DNA of 64,000 nucleotides from Chitinophaga varians (GCF_012641275.1 NZ_JABAIA010000001.1:1612001-1676000); one strand, 5' to 3'; positions 26,283 through 35,966 are shown, numbered from the stretch's first letter. The notes: generated by a model from the sequence alone, not told the origin. A program made the numbers and translations.

Positions 26283-28733
26283 ATGCAACAACATTCGCGT
26301 GGATGGAAAGTGATTACCGGATGGCTGGCAGACAAAGGCCTTCAGCCTTTTAAGTTCCAGGAAGATGCCTGGCAGGCATACCTGCAGGGCCAGTCGGGGA
26401 TCGTGAATGCACCTACCGGGTTTGGTAAAACCTTCTCGCTCTTTCTCGGCGCCGTGATCGCCTGGATCGATGCCCATCCGAAAGACTATCATAAAAAAAC
26501 TAAAAACGGCCTGCAACTGCTGTGGGTAACACCGCTCCGCGCGCTCGCAAAAGACCTGGGCCGCGCCATGGACGAGGTATTGCGGGAGCTGGACATTCCA
26601 TGGGAAGTAGGCATCCGTAGCGGTGATACGCCGGTAGCCACCCGCGCACGCCAGAAATTACAAATGCCGGAAGTGCTCATCATCACCCCGGAAAGCCTGC
26701 ACCTGCTGCTGGCACAAAAGGAATATCCTGCTGTTTTCAAACAGCTCCACACGGTGGTTGTGGACGAATGGCACGAACTGCTGGGCAGCAAAAGAGGCGT
26801 CATGGTGGAACTGGGACTGAGCCGCCTGCGCGGGCTAAGGCCTGAACTGAAAATATGGGGCATCTCCGCTACCATAGGCAACCTCGACGAGGCCCTGGAA
26901 GTATTGCTGGGCCCGTATCATAACAATGGCCTCATTGTCCGTGCCAACCTGAAAAAAAATATCGCCCTGCAAAGCGTGATCCCTCATGAGATAGAAAACT
27001 ACCCATGGGCCGGCCATCTCGGTATCCGGATGCTACCGCAGGCATTGCCTATCATCAACGACAGCCAGACCACCCTCGTTTTTACCAATACCCGCTCTCA
27101 ATCGGAAATATGGTACCAGTCGCTGCTCAAACATGAGCCTATGCTGGCCGGCGCCCTGGCGCTCCATCACGGTTCCATCGATATGGAACTGCGTATATGG
27201 GTGGAAGAAGCGCTGCACAACGGCATCCTGAAAGCAGTGGTGTGTACCGCCAGTCTTGACCTGGGCGTGGATTTCCGCCCGGTAGACACGGTCATACAGG
27301 TGGGCAGCCCCAAAGGAGTGGCCCGCTTCCTGCAACGGGCAGGCCGTAGCGGCCACCAGCCGGGAGCTGTCAGCCGTATCTTTTTTCTGCCCACCCACGC
27401 GCTGGAACTGGTGGAAGCCGCGGCCCTCAAAGCTGCCATGGAAGAAGACCTTATCGAAAGCCGCATGCCGGTGCTGCTGGCTTATGACGTACTGCTGCAA
27501 TACCTGATGACCCTCGCCGTTTCCGATGGCTTCCATGCCCCGGAGATATACGAAGAAGTCCGTAAAACCTTCTGCTACCAGCATATTACAGAAGACGAAT
27601 GGCAATGGATACTCGCTTTCCTGACCACCGGCGGTGATGCGCTGGGCAGCTATGATGAGTTCCGCAAACTGGAAAGGCAGGGAGATCACTACTACTGCAA
27701 AAGCCGTATGCTGGCCATGCGGCACCGGTTGCATATCGGCACCATCGTCAGCGATGCCATGCTTAAAGTGAAATTCATGAGCGGCGGTTATGTAGGCGTG
27801 ATCGAAGAAAGTTTTATCTCACGGCTTTCGCCGGGCGACAGCTTTACACTCGCCGGCCGCAACCTCGAGTTTGTGATGATCAAAGACATGACCGTGCTGG
27901 TACGCAAGTCCAACGCCAAACGCACTATCGTGCCCAGTTATATGGGCGGCCGTATCCCGCTGTCGTCCAACCTCGGCCGGATGTTGCGTCAGAAATTCAA
28001 CGAAGCGCTGTCCCGCCGCACGAAAGATCCGGAACTGATAGCGCTGCAACCGCTGTTCAGCCGCCAGGAAGAACTGTCCCATATCCCGAAGGACAACGAA
28101 CTGCTGATCGAAAAAATCAACACCAAAGATGGTTACCATCTTTTCGTATATCCTTTTGAAGGCCGGCTGGTACATGAGGTAATGGCCGCCCTGCTGGCTT
28201 ACCGTATCAGCCGCATCACGCCGATCACTTTCTCCATCGCCATGAACGACTACGGCTTTGAACTGCTGTCAGACCAGCCCATACCGCTGACGGCTGAAAA
28301 TGCCAAAGCTCTGTTTACCACCGACAACCTGCTGACAGAGCTGCAAACCAGCGTCAACGCCACTGAGATGGCACGCCGCAAATTCCGCGATATTGCAGTG
28401 ATTGCCGGCCTCATCTTCCAGGGATATCCGGGCAAACACAAAGCCAACCGCCACCTGCAGTCTTCAGCCTCCCTGCTGTTCAACGTATTTAAGGACTACG
28501 ATCCGCAGAACCTGCTGCTGAAGCAGGCTTTCAACGAAGCCTTTTTCTACCAGATGGAAGAAGCCCGTCTCCGGGAAACGCTGGAACGTATTGCGCAAAG
28601 CCGCATCGTGATCACCGAGCCGGACAAGCTGACACCTTTCTGCTTCCCTATCAAGGTAGACAGCCTGCGGGACACCATGACCAGCGAGAAGCTGGAAGAC
28701 AGGATCAAAAAATTGATTGCCGTCAACGAATAA
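26283..28733 (+). CDS. Ligase-associated DEXH-box DNA helicase (Lhr-like)
   Basis: 816 residues, superfamily 2. Walker A is APTGFGKT (43-50), motif Ia region LLWVTPLRALAKDLGRA, DExH box VDEWHE, motif III ISATIG, and motif VI QRAGRSGHQPG. A C-terminal extension of about 400 residues follows, as in Lhr-type helicases. It belongs to the set of four repair proteins found with ATP-dependent ligase; here the exonuclease and ligase genes are about 6.5 kb upstream. PdeM follows after 20 bases. Confidence 0.92.
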   Translation: MQQHSRGWKVITGWLADKGLQPFKFQEDAWQAYLQGQSGIVNAPTGFGKTFSLFLGAVIAWIDAHPKDYHKKTKNGLQLLWVTPLRALAKDLGRAMDEVLRELDIPWEVGIRSGDTPVATRARQKLQMPEVLIITPESLHLLLAQKEYPAVFKQLHTVVVDEWHELLGSKRGVMVELGLSRLRGLRPELKIWGISATIGNLDEALEVLLGPYHNNGLIVRANLKKNIALQSVIPHEIENYPWAGHLGIRMLPQALPIINDSQTTLVFTNTRSQSEIWYQSLLKHEPMLAGALALHHGSIDMELRIWVEEALHNGILKAVVCTASLDLGVDFRPVDTVIQVGSPKGVARFLQRAGRSGHQPGAVSRIFFLPTHALELVEAAALKAAMEEDLIESRMPVLLAYDVLLQYLMTLAVSDGFHAPEIYEEVRKTFCYQHITEDEWQWILAFLTTGGDALGSYDEFRKLERQGDHYYCKSRMLAMRHRLHIGTIVSDAMLKVKFMSGGYVGVIEESFISRLSPGDSFTLAGRNLEFVMIKDMTVLVRKSNAKRTIVPSYMGGRIPLSSNLGRMLRQKFNEALSRRTKDPELIALQPLFSRQEELSHIPKDNELLIEKINTKDGYHLFVYPFEGRLVHEVMAALLAYRISRITPITFSIAMNDYGFELLSDQPIPLTAENAKALFTTDNLLTELQTSVNATEMARRKFRDIAVIAGLIFQGYPGKHKANRHLQSSASLLFNVFKDYDPQNLLLKQAFNEAFFYQMEEARLRETLERIAQSRIVITEPDKLTPFCFPIKVDSLRDTMTSEKLEDRIKKLIAVNE

Positions 28734-28753
28734 GAATTAATAATTTGCAGCCC

Positions 28754-29419
28754 ATGCAAAACAAGGACACCGCGGCGGGGGAGATATTCCGGTTCAAACA
28801 ACAACACTGGCACCTGTTGCCGGAAAAGGCGATTTACTGGGAAGAAGAAAGAGCACTGGTCCTGTCAGACCTGCACCTGGGCAAATCGGCCCACTTCCGT
28901 AAGGCCGGCATCGCTGTGCCGGCAGGCATTATGCAGGAAGACCTGTTCCGGTTGCAGCAGCTGATCACGCGTTATCTGCCGGTACGGCTCATTATCGTCG
29001 GCGATATGTTCCATAGCCGTCACAACAATGAAGTACAGTATTTTAAAATATGGCGCGGCCAGTTTTCCCATATTCAGGTCGACCTGGTATTGGGCAATCA
29101 CGACATCATGGCCGATGAAGTATACAGCCAGCTGGAGGTAAATACCCACGACACCCTTACCGTCCGGGACATTCACTTTATCCATGAGCCCTGCGGCGAC
29201 GACAACGGTTACAAATACACGTTCTCCGGCCACCTGCATCCCGCAGTGGTGATGGCTGGCCCTGCCAGGCAACGGCTGCGTCTACCCTGCTTTTATTTTG
29301 GCCGGCATTGCGGCATTTTACCCGCTTTTGGCGACTTTACCGGCCTTGCCACCCTTGACCCCTACCCGGACGAGCCAGTGTTTGTAATCGCCGGAAAATC
29401 AATTATCCGGACGCAATAA
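28754..29419 (+). CDS. pdeM: Ligase-associated DNA damage response endonuclease PdeM
   Basis: 221 residues, calcineurin-like metallophosphoesterase. Metal ligands are visible: D39 and H41 in LSDLHLGKSAHFRKAG, then VGDMFHSR, LGNHDIM and SGHLHPAV. The family accompanies ligase-associated repair helicases. The ATG at 28754 is chosen; a TTG three codons upstream is less likely. It follows the helicase by 20 bases and precedes the deacetylase gene by 13 bases, so the three are probably one transcript. Confidence 0.88.
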   Translation: MQNKDTAAGEIFRFKQQHWHLLPEKAIYWEEERALVLSDLHLGKSAHFRKAGIAVPAGIMQEDLFRLQQLITRYLPVRLIIVGDMFHSRHNNEVQYFKIWRGQFSHIQVDLVLGNHDIMADEVYSQLEVNTHDTLTVRDIHFIHEPCGDDNGYKYTFSGHLHPAVVMAGPARQRLRLPCFYFGRHCGILPAFGDFTGLATLDPYPDEPVFVIAGKSIIRTQ

Positions 29420-29432
29420 GTTTTCTGTTCAC

Positions 29433-30335
29433 ATGAAGATAGCTTACCACGACATATATGCCCATCCGTTACCGGCCGACCACCGTTTTCCCATGGTGAA
29501 ATACGAGCTGATACCGGCCCAGTTGCTGCGGGAAGGCGTTATCAGCCAGGAGCAGCTGTTTGCGCCGGAAGCGGCCACCGAAGACGTGATACTGGCCACC
29601 CATACCGCCGACTGGTGGCAGAAGCTGCGCGACCAGACGTTGTCAGAGAAAGAACAGCGGCATATCGGCTTCCGGCAGTCGCCCCGCCTGACACAGCGGG
29701 AGATCGTGATAGCACAGGGCACTATCGATATTGCCCTGCATGCGCTGGACCATGGCATTGGCTTCAATGTGGCCGGTGGCACGCACCACGCCTTCGCCGA
29801 CCGGGGAGAAGGTTTCTGCCTGCTCAACGACTTCGCCATTGCGGCCAATTATCTGCTGCAACAAAAGAAAGTGAAAAAAGTGCTGGTTGCCGACCTGGAC
29901 GTGCATCAGGGCAACGGCACCGCGGCCTTGTTTGCCGGCAACGACGAGGTCTTTACCTTCAGTATGCACGGCGCCCATAACTATCCCTTCCATAAGGAAA
30001 CCTCCGATCTGGACATTCCCCTGCCTGACGGCCTGACTGACGGCCCTTACCTCCGGCTGCTGGAAGACGCCCTTCCACGGCTCATAGACCAGGTTAAACC
30101 AGATATCGTGTGTTACCTGTCAGGGGTAGACGTTCTGGAGACAGACCGGTTTGGCAAGCTCAAAGTAAGCACTGCAGGTTGCCAACAGCGGGATGAAATC
30201 GTTTTCAGCCTGCTGTACAGGCATGGCATCCCCTGCGCTGTGGCCATGGGCGGCGGTTATTCCACCCGGATCAGCGATATAGTGAACGCACACTGCAATA
30301 CCTTTAAAACAGGACTGAGTATTTACGGATTTTGA
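29433..30335 (+). CDS. Histone deacetylase-family (acetoin utilisation/polyamine deacetylase type) protein
   Basis: 300 residues. The zinc site of class II-like deacetylases is present: D and H in VADLDVHQGNGTAA and D in YLSGVDVLETDRFG; the proton-relay His pair is in VAGGTHHAF, with GGGYS near the end. These enzymes remove acetyl groups from lysine or small amines. It is 13 bases after pdeM, so it may be expressed with the repair helicase. The substrate is unknown. Confidence 0.88.
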   Translation: MKIAYHDIYAHPLPADHRFPMVKYELIPAQLLREGVISQEQLFAPEAATEDVILATHTADWWQKLRDQTLSEKEQRHIGFRQSPRLTQREIVIAQGTIDIALHALDHGIGFNVAGGTHHAFADRGEGFCLLNDFAIAANYLLQQKKVKKVLVADLDVHQGNGTAALFAGNDEVFTFSMHGAHNYPFHKETSDLDIPLPDGLTDGPYLRLLEDALPRLIDQVKPDIVCYLSGVDVLETDRFGKLKVSTAGCQQRDEIVFSLLYRHGIPCAVAMGGGYSTRISDIVNAHCNTFKTGLSIYGF

Positions 30336-30437
30336 GATTTTGTCATTTTGATATTTAGCGAACCCTTTGGCAGCCTGGGCGTTGAATAACAGAAACTGTT
30401 GTAAAACAGCCCGTCAAATATCAAAATATTAAAATTT
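30335..30437. repeat. AT-rich mosaic inverted repeat (copy 1)
   Basis: ATTTTGATATTT (about 30345-30356) and AAATATCAAAAT (about 30416-30427) form the stem core, and the outer parts (AGATTTTG / AAAATTTCT) also pair imperfectly. A smaller ACAGAAACTGT hairpin lies in the loop. It fills the gap between two convergent genes. Similar words recur at 31512-31580 and 59424-59527. Confidence 0.6.
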
Positions 30438-31088
30438 CTAAATGATCCGTCCGTCTTTCATCAGTAACTGCCGGTCGCTCAGCGGCGCCAGTTCTTCGTT
30501 GTGGGTAACGATAATAAAGGTTTGCTGAAACTGGTCTCTCAGTTGAAGGAACATATTATGAAGCTCCCGGGCATTATGGGAGTCGAGGTTACCGGTAGGT
30601 TCATCGGCCATGACCACGTCGGGGTTATTGATCAGCGCCCGCGCCACGGCCACCCGCTGTTGTTCGCCACCGGAGAGCGCATTTGGTTTGTGCTCCAAAC
30701 GATGCTCCAGGCCCAGGGTTTTCAACAGGAACGCCGCTTTTTCCTTTACCTCGTTTCTGCGGGTGCCGGCAATAAAACCGGGAACGCAGACATTTTCCAA
30801 TGCGCTGAATTCAGGCAGCAGGTGATGGAACTGAAAGATAAAGCCAATATGTCGGTTCCGGAAATCGGCCAGCTCATTGCCGCTTAAACCCGTCAGATTG
30901 ACATTATTCAGCCATATTTCGCCCTGGGTGGGCTTATCCAGCGTACCGAGTATATGCAGCAGCGTACTTTTGCCTGCTCCGGACGATCCAACGATGGTTA
31001 CGATCTCACCTTTACTGACAGTAATATCTACTCCCCTGAGAATCGGTAAGTTGGAATAATTTTTGGTAACATTGCGAGCGGTTAGCAT
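30438..31088 (-). CDS. ABC transporter ATP-binding protein, LolD-like
   Basis: 216 residues. Walker A GSSGAGKST (34-42), Q-loop IGFIFQFHHLLPEFSALENV, signature LSGGEQQRVAVARAL, Walker B VVMADEPTGNLDS and switch His IVTHNEE. The FQxHxLLPEFxALENV pattern is typical of LolD/MacB-class ATPases that work with FtsX-like permeases in lipoprotein release or efflux. No permease gene is adjacent, so the membrane partner must be encoded elsewhere. Confidence 0.88.
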   Translation of the reverse strand: MLTARNVTKNYSNLPILRGVDITVSKGEIVTIVGSSGAGKSTLLHILGTLDKPTQGEIWLNNVNLTGLSGNELADFRNRHIGFIFQFHHLLPEFSALENVCVPGFIAGTRRNEVKEKAAFLLKTLGLEHRLEHKPNALSGGEQQRVAVARALINNPDVVMADEPTGNLDSHNARELHNMFLQLRDQFQQTFIIVTHNEELAPLSDRQLLMKDGRII

Positions 31089-31126
31089 AACCCAAAGAAA
31101 AGTAAATAACCGATAAAATAGTAAAA

Positions 31127-31157
31127 GTTGTTTATTTCAAATTAAATAATACTTTTG
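31127..31157 (+). promoter_or_regulatory. Promoter of the DUF2795 gene
   Basis: -33 GTTG (31127-31130), a 19-bp spacer and -7 TACTTTTG (31150-31157), a good fit to the Bacteroidota consensus. The start codon is 31 bases downstream. Confidence 0.65.
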
Positions 31158-31188
31158 CGGAAAATTAAAAAGTAAAAATTTTAATAAG

Positions 31189-31410
31189 ATGTACTGGACA
31201 TTAGAATTAGCTTCATACCTGGAGGACGCTCCATGGCCAGCTACTAAAGACGAACTTATTGATTACGCCATTCGTTCCGGTGCACCGATCGAAGTAATCG
31301 AGAATTTGCAGGAGCTGGAGGATGAGGGAGAAATTTATGAGGGGATTGAAGATATCTGGTCTGATTATCCGTCGCAAGACGACTTCTTCTTCAATGAAGA
31401 TGAATACTAG
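31189..31410 (+). CDS. DUF2795 domain small acidic protein
   Basis: 73 residues. The first 50 residues (MYWTLELASYLEDAPWPATK, then DELIDYAIRSGAPIEVIENL) match the DUF2795 family, and the tail is strongly acidic (EGIEDIWSDYPSQDDFFFNE). No function is established. It is a single-gene unit with a clear promoter and terminator, which suggests strong expression. Confidence 0.85.
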   Translation: MYWTLELASYLEDAPWPATKDELIDYAIRSGAPIEVIENLQELEDEGEIYEGIEDIWSDYPSQDDFFFNEDEY

Positions 31411-31466
31411 ATCCTGAGCGTTTATAGATTGTACACTCCCCGGCACCCTGTGCCTGATAAAAAATT

Positions 31467-31496
31467 AAAGCCGTTACAGTTGTAACGGCTTTTTTA
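31467..31496 (+). terminator. Intrinsic terminator of the DUF2795 gene
   Basis: AAAGCCGTTA pairs with TAACGGCTTT around CAGTTG, followed by a T-run to 31496. Confidence 0.88.
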
Positions 31497-31511
31497 TTTT
31501 GGTATTCAGTC

Positions 31512-31562
31512 ATTTGATTATTCAGGTACTTTCTGAAAAGGAAAAGCCCTAAATAATCAAAT
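31512..31562. repeat. AT-rich mosaic inverted repeat (copy 2)
   Basis: ATTTGATTATTCAG (31512-31525) pairs with CTAAATAATCAAAT (31549-31562) with one mismatch. The flank ATAACTAAATGGCTAAATG continues to 31580, close to the fabI stop. The words match copy 3 at 59424-59527. Confidence 0.65.
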
Positions 31563-31582
31563 AACTAAATGGCTAAATGTTA

Positions 31583-32395
31583 TTATTTGTCTAATGCGTC
31601 CATGATAGCATTGGAAACACCGGTGAAGGAGAATCCGCCGTCATGGTAGAGGTTCTGCATAGTGACCATTTTGGTCATATCGGAGAACAGGGTTACCAGG
31701 TAATCCGCGCAGTTATCGGCAGAAGCGTTACCCAGCGGGCTCATTTTTTCTGCATAACCGATGAAGCCACCGAAACCTTTCACGCCGCTGCCGGCAGTAG
31801 TTGGCGTAGGGGACTGGGATACGGTGTTCACACGTACTTTATTTTTGATGCCGTAATGGTAACCGAAGCTGCGGGCTACGGATTCCAGCATAGCTTTAGC
31901 GTCGGCCATTTCGCTGTAGTCAGGGAATGCACGTTGTGCGGCGATGTAAGTGAGTGCCACTACAGAGCCCCATTCATTGATGGCATCCATCTGATAAGCG
32001 GTCTGCAATACACGGTGTAAGGACAGCGCGGAGATATTGAGGGTTTTCAGCGAAAAGTCATAGTCCAGGTCTGTATAGGAGCGTCCTTTACGAACGTTCA
32101 GGCTCATGCCCACAGAATGGAGCACAAAGTCTATTTTACCGCCAAAATGCTCCATGGATTTGGTAAAAAGATTTTTCAGGTCATCCGTGATGGTTACATC
32201 TGCCGGAATAACAGGGGCCTTGCAGATTTCAGCCAGTTTGTTGATCTCACCCATACGCAGCGCTACAGGTGCATTAGTGAGCACTATTTCAGCGCCTTCT
32301 TCCACACAACGGAGCGCAGTTCTCCAGGCCAGTGACTTTTCGTCCAGTGCACCAAAGATGATACCTTTCTTTCCTTTTAATAAGTTATGAGCCAT
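31583..32395 (-). CDS. fabI: Enoyl-[acyl-carrier-protein] reductase (NADH), FabI type
   Basis: 270 residues, short-chain dehydrogenase fold. It reduces the enoyl-ACP in the last step of each fatty-acid elongation cycle. The FabI-specific dinucleotide motif GIIFGALDEKSLAW replaces the classical GxxxGxG, and the catalytic pair is Y160 and K167 in PDYSEMADAKAMLE. HSVGMSLNV and the flexible loop PTPTTAGSGVKGF are also typical. It is monocistronic, with its own -7 element. Confidence 0.95.
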   Translation of the reverse strand: MAHNLLKGKKGIIFGALDEKSLAWRTALRCVEEGAEIVLTNAPVALRMGEINKLAEICKAPVIPADVTITDDLKNLFTKSMEHFGGKIDFVLHSVGMSLNVRKGRSYTDLDYDFSLKTLNISALSLHRVLQTAYQMDAINEWGSVVALTYIAAQRAFPDYSEMADAKAMLESVARSFGYHYGIKNKVRVNTVSQSPTPTTAGSGVKGFGGFIGYAEKMSPLGNASADNCADYLVTLFSDMTKMVTMQNLYHDGGFSFTGVSNAIMDALDK

Positions 32396-32415
32396 TTGGT
32401 CAAAATTAATTTTGG

Positions 32416-32423
32416 CAAAAATA
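32416..32423 (-). promoter_or_regulatory. -7 element of fabI
   Basis: The minus strand reads TATTTTTG, fitting TAnnTTTG, 20 bases upstream of the start codon. A T-run rather than a clear TTTG lies in the -33 region. Confidence 0.5.
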
Positions 32424-32510
32424 GTCGTTATAGTTGAAAAAAAAAGTTATTGCTTCCCTGCCATGGCTTTTTAGCATCCGGGCAGGGAGGCAATAACGGT
32501 TACGCCTGTG

Positions 32511-34157
32511 TTATCTTACCATTTCGCGGGCATTTTCAAGGGCGGCGGCTGTAGGCCGTTCTCCACTGAGCATTTGCGCGATCTTGTCTATTCTCTCTTC
32601 CATAGACAGCAGCCTTACGCTGGTGGTCACTTTCTCTGCACGGGCATCTTTATATACAAAATAATGTGCGTCTGCTTTACCGGCTATCTGTGGCTGGTGC
32701 GTGATACAGATGATCTGATGTGCTTTGGCGAGGTCTTTCAGGATAACGCCCACCTGTCTGGCGGCTTCACCGGAAATACCGGTATCAATTTCATCGAAGA
32801 TAAGGGTAGGCAACGCCACTGATTGTGCCACCAGTGATTTGATGCAGAGCATTAAACGGCTCAACTCACCACCGGAAGCCACTTTGCCTACCGGTGCAAA
32901 CTGGTTGCTGCGGTTGGCGTCGAACAGGAATTCGATCGTATCCTGTCCGTAGGGGTTCAATTCACCCTGCAGAATATCTACTTTAAGACGGGCATTAGGC
33001 ATGCCTACCTGTGCCAGCAGCGTATTCACCTTTTTCTCAAAGGGTGCCACCTGCTCTTGTCTCTCAGCGGTAATGGCTGCCGCGTCCTTTATCAGGGCCT
33101 CATGCAGCTGCGCCTGTTCTTTCTCCAGCGCGGCCAGTTGTTCATCAAGGTTGAGCACACCGTCCACTTTGGCGGTCAGTGCGTCTTTGATGGCCAGCAG
33201 CTCGTCTGTCGTCTGCACGCCATGTTTCTTGAAGAGCCGGTATCCCAGCGTCATCCGTTCATTTACCTGTTCTATGCGTTGTGCGTCGTAGTGTACCTGG
33301 TCGTTGATACTGTCTACTTCTCCGGCAATGTCCTGCAGCTCCAGATAGGCTGACAGCATCCTTTCCGATACGGCCGGCATGTCTTTATGGAACGAGGAGA
33401 TATGTTGAATAGAGGATTGCAGTTGTTTCAGCTGTTGCAGGATCGGTTGTTCATCTTCTTTCAACTGGAAAAATACCCGGTTGAGGGTGTTTTTGATCTC
33501 TTCCGCATGTGTCAGCAGCTGCAGCTCATTGTCCAGCTCCTCCACTTCGTTGGGACTGAAATCCGCTTCCAGCAGTTCGTCCAGCAGAAACTTGTTATAG
33601 TCCAGCTCCTTATTGGCCTGATCGCGGTCATCCTGTAGCTGTTTGTATTTTTTCTGCACCTGCTGGTATTGCAGGAACAGGTTATGATATACCTGCAGGG
33701 CGGCCGGTTTGGCCAGTGCATCAATTACTTCCCGCTGGAAATCGGCGTTGCCCAGTTCCAGGGTGTCAAACTGCTGGTGCAGGTCTACCAGGTAGCCCGA
33801 CAGTTCAGACAGCTGGGATATGTTGACAGGAGTATCATTCACAAACGCTCTTGATTTCCCGGCGGCGCTGATTTCCCGGCGGATGATCAGCGAATCTTCC
33901 AGGTCCAGCTCATGTTGCTGAAAAAAAGCGGCCACCTGTGATTTTTTCACCTTGAAGATGCCTTCGATCACACATTTGCCGGTTTTGTCGAACAGCACGC
34001 CGGGATCAGCACGTTCTCCCAGGATCATGGACAGGGCGCCCAGTAAAATGGATTTACCGGCGCCGGTTTCACCGGTGATGACATTAAGGTTACCTGAAAA
34101 ATCCACTTCCAGGTGGTCAATAATGGCGTAGTTTTTAATGATTAGTCGCTGTAACAT
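32511..34157 (-). CDS. recN: DNA repair protein RecN
   Basis: 548 residues, SMC-like ATPase for double-strand-break repair. Walker A is GETGAGKS (29-36), the signature ASGGELSRLMLCIK and Walker B LIFDEIDTGISG lie near the C-terminus, and the central 200-residue part is coiled-coil (KKYKQLQDDRDQANKELDYN). Length is normal for RecN. It follows the TPR gene by 39 bases and may be co-transcribed with it. Confidence 0.95.
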   Translation of the reverse strand: MLQRLIIKNYAIIDHLEVDFSGNLNVITGETGAGKSILLGALSMILGERADPGVLFDKTGKCVIEGIFKVKKSQVAAFFQQHELDLEDSLIIRREISAAGKSRAFVNDTPVNISQLSELSGYLVDLHQQFDTLELGNADFQREVIDALAKPAALQVYHNLFLQYQQVQKKYKQLQDDRDQANKELDYNKFLLDELLEADFSPNEVEELDNELQLLTHAEEIKNTLNRVFFQLKEDEQPILQQLKQLQSSIQHISSFHKDMPAVSERMLSAYLELQDIAGEVDSINDQVHYDAQRIEQVNERMTLGYRLFKKHGVQTTDELLAIKDALTAKVDGVLNLDEQLAALEKEQAQLHEALIKDAAAITAERQEQVAPFEKKVNTLLAQVGMPNARLKVDILQGELNPYGQDTIEFLFDANRSNQFAPVGKVASGGELSRLMLCIKSLVAQSVALPTLIFDEIDTGISGEAARQVGVILKDLAKAHQIICITHQPQIAGKADAHYFVYKDARAEKVTTSVRLLSMEERIDKIAQMLSGERPTAAALENAREMVR

Positions 34158-34196
34158 AAGTCAGGAAATAACTTGAATCACAATTTTCCTCCCCGC

Positions 34197-35684
34197 TCAA
34201 CTGCCATTTACACGTTGCATGCCTGCTTTTGCCCGTTGATCGAGGGAGTTTTTATAATCGTGGCCTTTCATGTCCAGACATTGCTGATAACATTGAATGG
34301 CTTTGTTTTTATCTCTTCTTTTTTCGTAAATATACCCTAGTTGCAGGGAAGCCCTGGCGGCATAATACTCCGGCCTGTTAGCCCCTACCTTGATCGTTAC
34401 CTCATACATGGTAATGGCTTTGTCGTCTTGCCCGGTTTCATCATAGATACGGCCAAGGCGGTAGGCGTATTCCAGTTTGTCTTCCATGGCAGGGAAATCG
34501 GCCGCTTTTTTTGTCAGCAGCAGTTTCAGTGCCTCGCTAAAGAATCCGCCGTCACTTTGCAACCGCACTTTCAACAGGAAGGGATTGGGCCATTTGCCGC
34601 CTTCCGCTTCCTTCAGCGCCTGCTTGTCTGCATCTGTTTCCGTACCGCCACGGCTCAGGATCATATTCCTGTACTTGTTGGCCATGGCCTGGTTGCCCTC
34701 CAGGTAGTAGAACCAGCTTAACCGTTGCAGGCATTCTTTTACATAGAACTTCCCTTTAAACTCATTGACAAACTTCTCCAGGTACACATGCGCATCGTTG
34801 TCCAGTCGGGTCAGTTTCAATAAGCCGAATACGTAGTTATAGTATGCTATGTCTGCGTATTCATTGCTGTCGTGCCGTTCTTCCAGTACCCGTATGCCAT
34901 TGGCCGCTTTCTGGTTGTTCAGCGACAGGTTGGCCACCATCAGGGCGTACAGGTAGTTATTCTTTGTGTCCAGTTGCTTCTTTTGCAGAAAAGCCCAGGT
35001 GTCTTCGGGTTTATTCACAATAAAGAGCATCAGGTAACAGTAGTAATAATAGGATTCTTCCCTGAACAGTTTGGCTTCGGGCGCATTGCTTTCGATAAAC
35101 GCGTTCACATTATCCATGCCCTGGTGGATGCTGCCCTTCATTCCGAGGATGTTGGTGATCCACTTATATCCTTCCGGGATAGTACCGAAGACCGTTTGCA
35201 TGGCCCCCAGCAACAACCGGTTGGGCATAAAATCCGGGAAACGGCGCTGATTTTCCTTCAGGGTCATGTACGCTTTGCGTATCTCCCAGGTAGCGTCCCA
35301 TTTTTCATTGAACTTGATTTTGATCATCGCCCATTGAAACTTGATAGCCGCCTGTGTGTACAGATAATAGGGAGAATCCGGTGACCCTTCCAGCATCTTG
35401 TCCAGCCGGATGGAGCGCATGCCTCTCTTCCGGGCGTATTCCGCCGGGTCTTCATTGAAAAACAACGGGAAGAAATCCACGTAGTTATCCAGAAAATAAG
35501 GCACCAGGTTGTCCGGGTTTTCTTTCTTTTCTGCTTCCAACAGCGCCTTTCCGGCGTTTAACCGCAACTCCATGATCGCTTCGTACGCCTGTTCACAACG
35601 GCTGTTGAAATCATAGGTCTTCTGTCTTGCATCAACTGTAAATCCTAATCCCAGCAAAAGAATCAAAGAAAAAATAATACGCAT
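34197..35684 (-). CDS. Exported tetratricopeptide-repeat protein
   Basis: 495 residues with a signal peptide (MRIIFSLILLLGLGFTVDAR). The C-terminal part (about 390-490) shows TPR-type helical pairs (LEYAYRLGRIYDETGQDDKA, YYAARASLQLGYIYEKRRDK), and the rest is helical. Likely a periplasmic or outer-membrane-associated scaffold. No enzyme motif is present. The 282-base region upstream holds two TAGCTTTG elements on this strand (35842-35849, 35865-35872) that could be -7 sites, and the terminator of the next gene; nothing else is seen there. Confidence 0.7.
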   Translation of the reverse strand: MRIIFSLILLLGLGFTVDARQKTYDFNSRCEQAYEAIMELRLNAGKALLEAEKKENPDNLVPYFLDNYVDFFPLFFNEDPAEYARKRGMRSIRLDKMLEGSPDSPYYLYTQAAIKFQWAMIKIKFNEKWDATWEIRKAYMTLKENQRRFPDFMPNRLLLGAMQTVFGTIPEGYKWITNILGMKGSIHQGMDNVNAFIESNAPEAKLFREESYYYYCYLMLFIVNKPEDTWAFLQKKQLDTKNNYLYALMVANLSLNNQKAANGIRVLEERHDSNEYADIAYYNYVFGLLKLTRLDNDAHVYLEKFVNEFKGKFYVKECLQRLSWFYYLEGNQAMANKYRNMILSRGGTETDADKQALKEAEGGKWPNPFLLKVRLQSDGGFFSEALKLLLTKKAADFPAMEDKLEYAYRLGRIYDETGQDDKAITMYEVTIKVGANRPEYYAARASLQLGYIYEKRRDKNKAIQCYQQCLDMKGHDYKNSLDQRAKAGMQRVNGS

Positions 35685-35911
35685 AAGGGCAAAATTCCTG
35701 GAATAATCTCAAATCTCACATAACAATTCCACAAATCCCAAATTAACAATTCACATTTTTTAAATGTTGCATGCCCCACCAATTTCCTGCCACAAATTAA
35801 AAGAACTGCTACGCAAACTACCTGCGTACGGTGTACAGGGGCAAAGCTAACATATTTAGTAAAACAAAGCTAAATAAATTAGTATATTTTTATAACGATA
35901 ACGTCTATACG

Positions 35912-35940
35912 AAAAAAGGGCATCCGTGGATGCCCTTTTT
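35912..35940 (-). terminator. Terminator after the zinc-ribbon gene (symmetrical)
   Basis: AAAAAGGGCATCC and GGATGCCCTTTTT form a perfect stem around two bases, with A/T runs on both sides, so it can act on either strand. The active gene ending here is on the minus strand. Confidence 0.88.
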
Positions 35941-35966
35941 CAATGTTTTTGATATGCCTGATCGCA

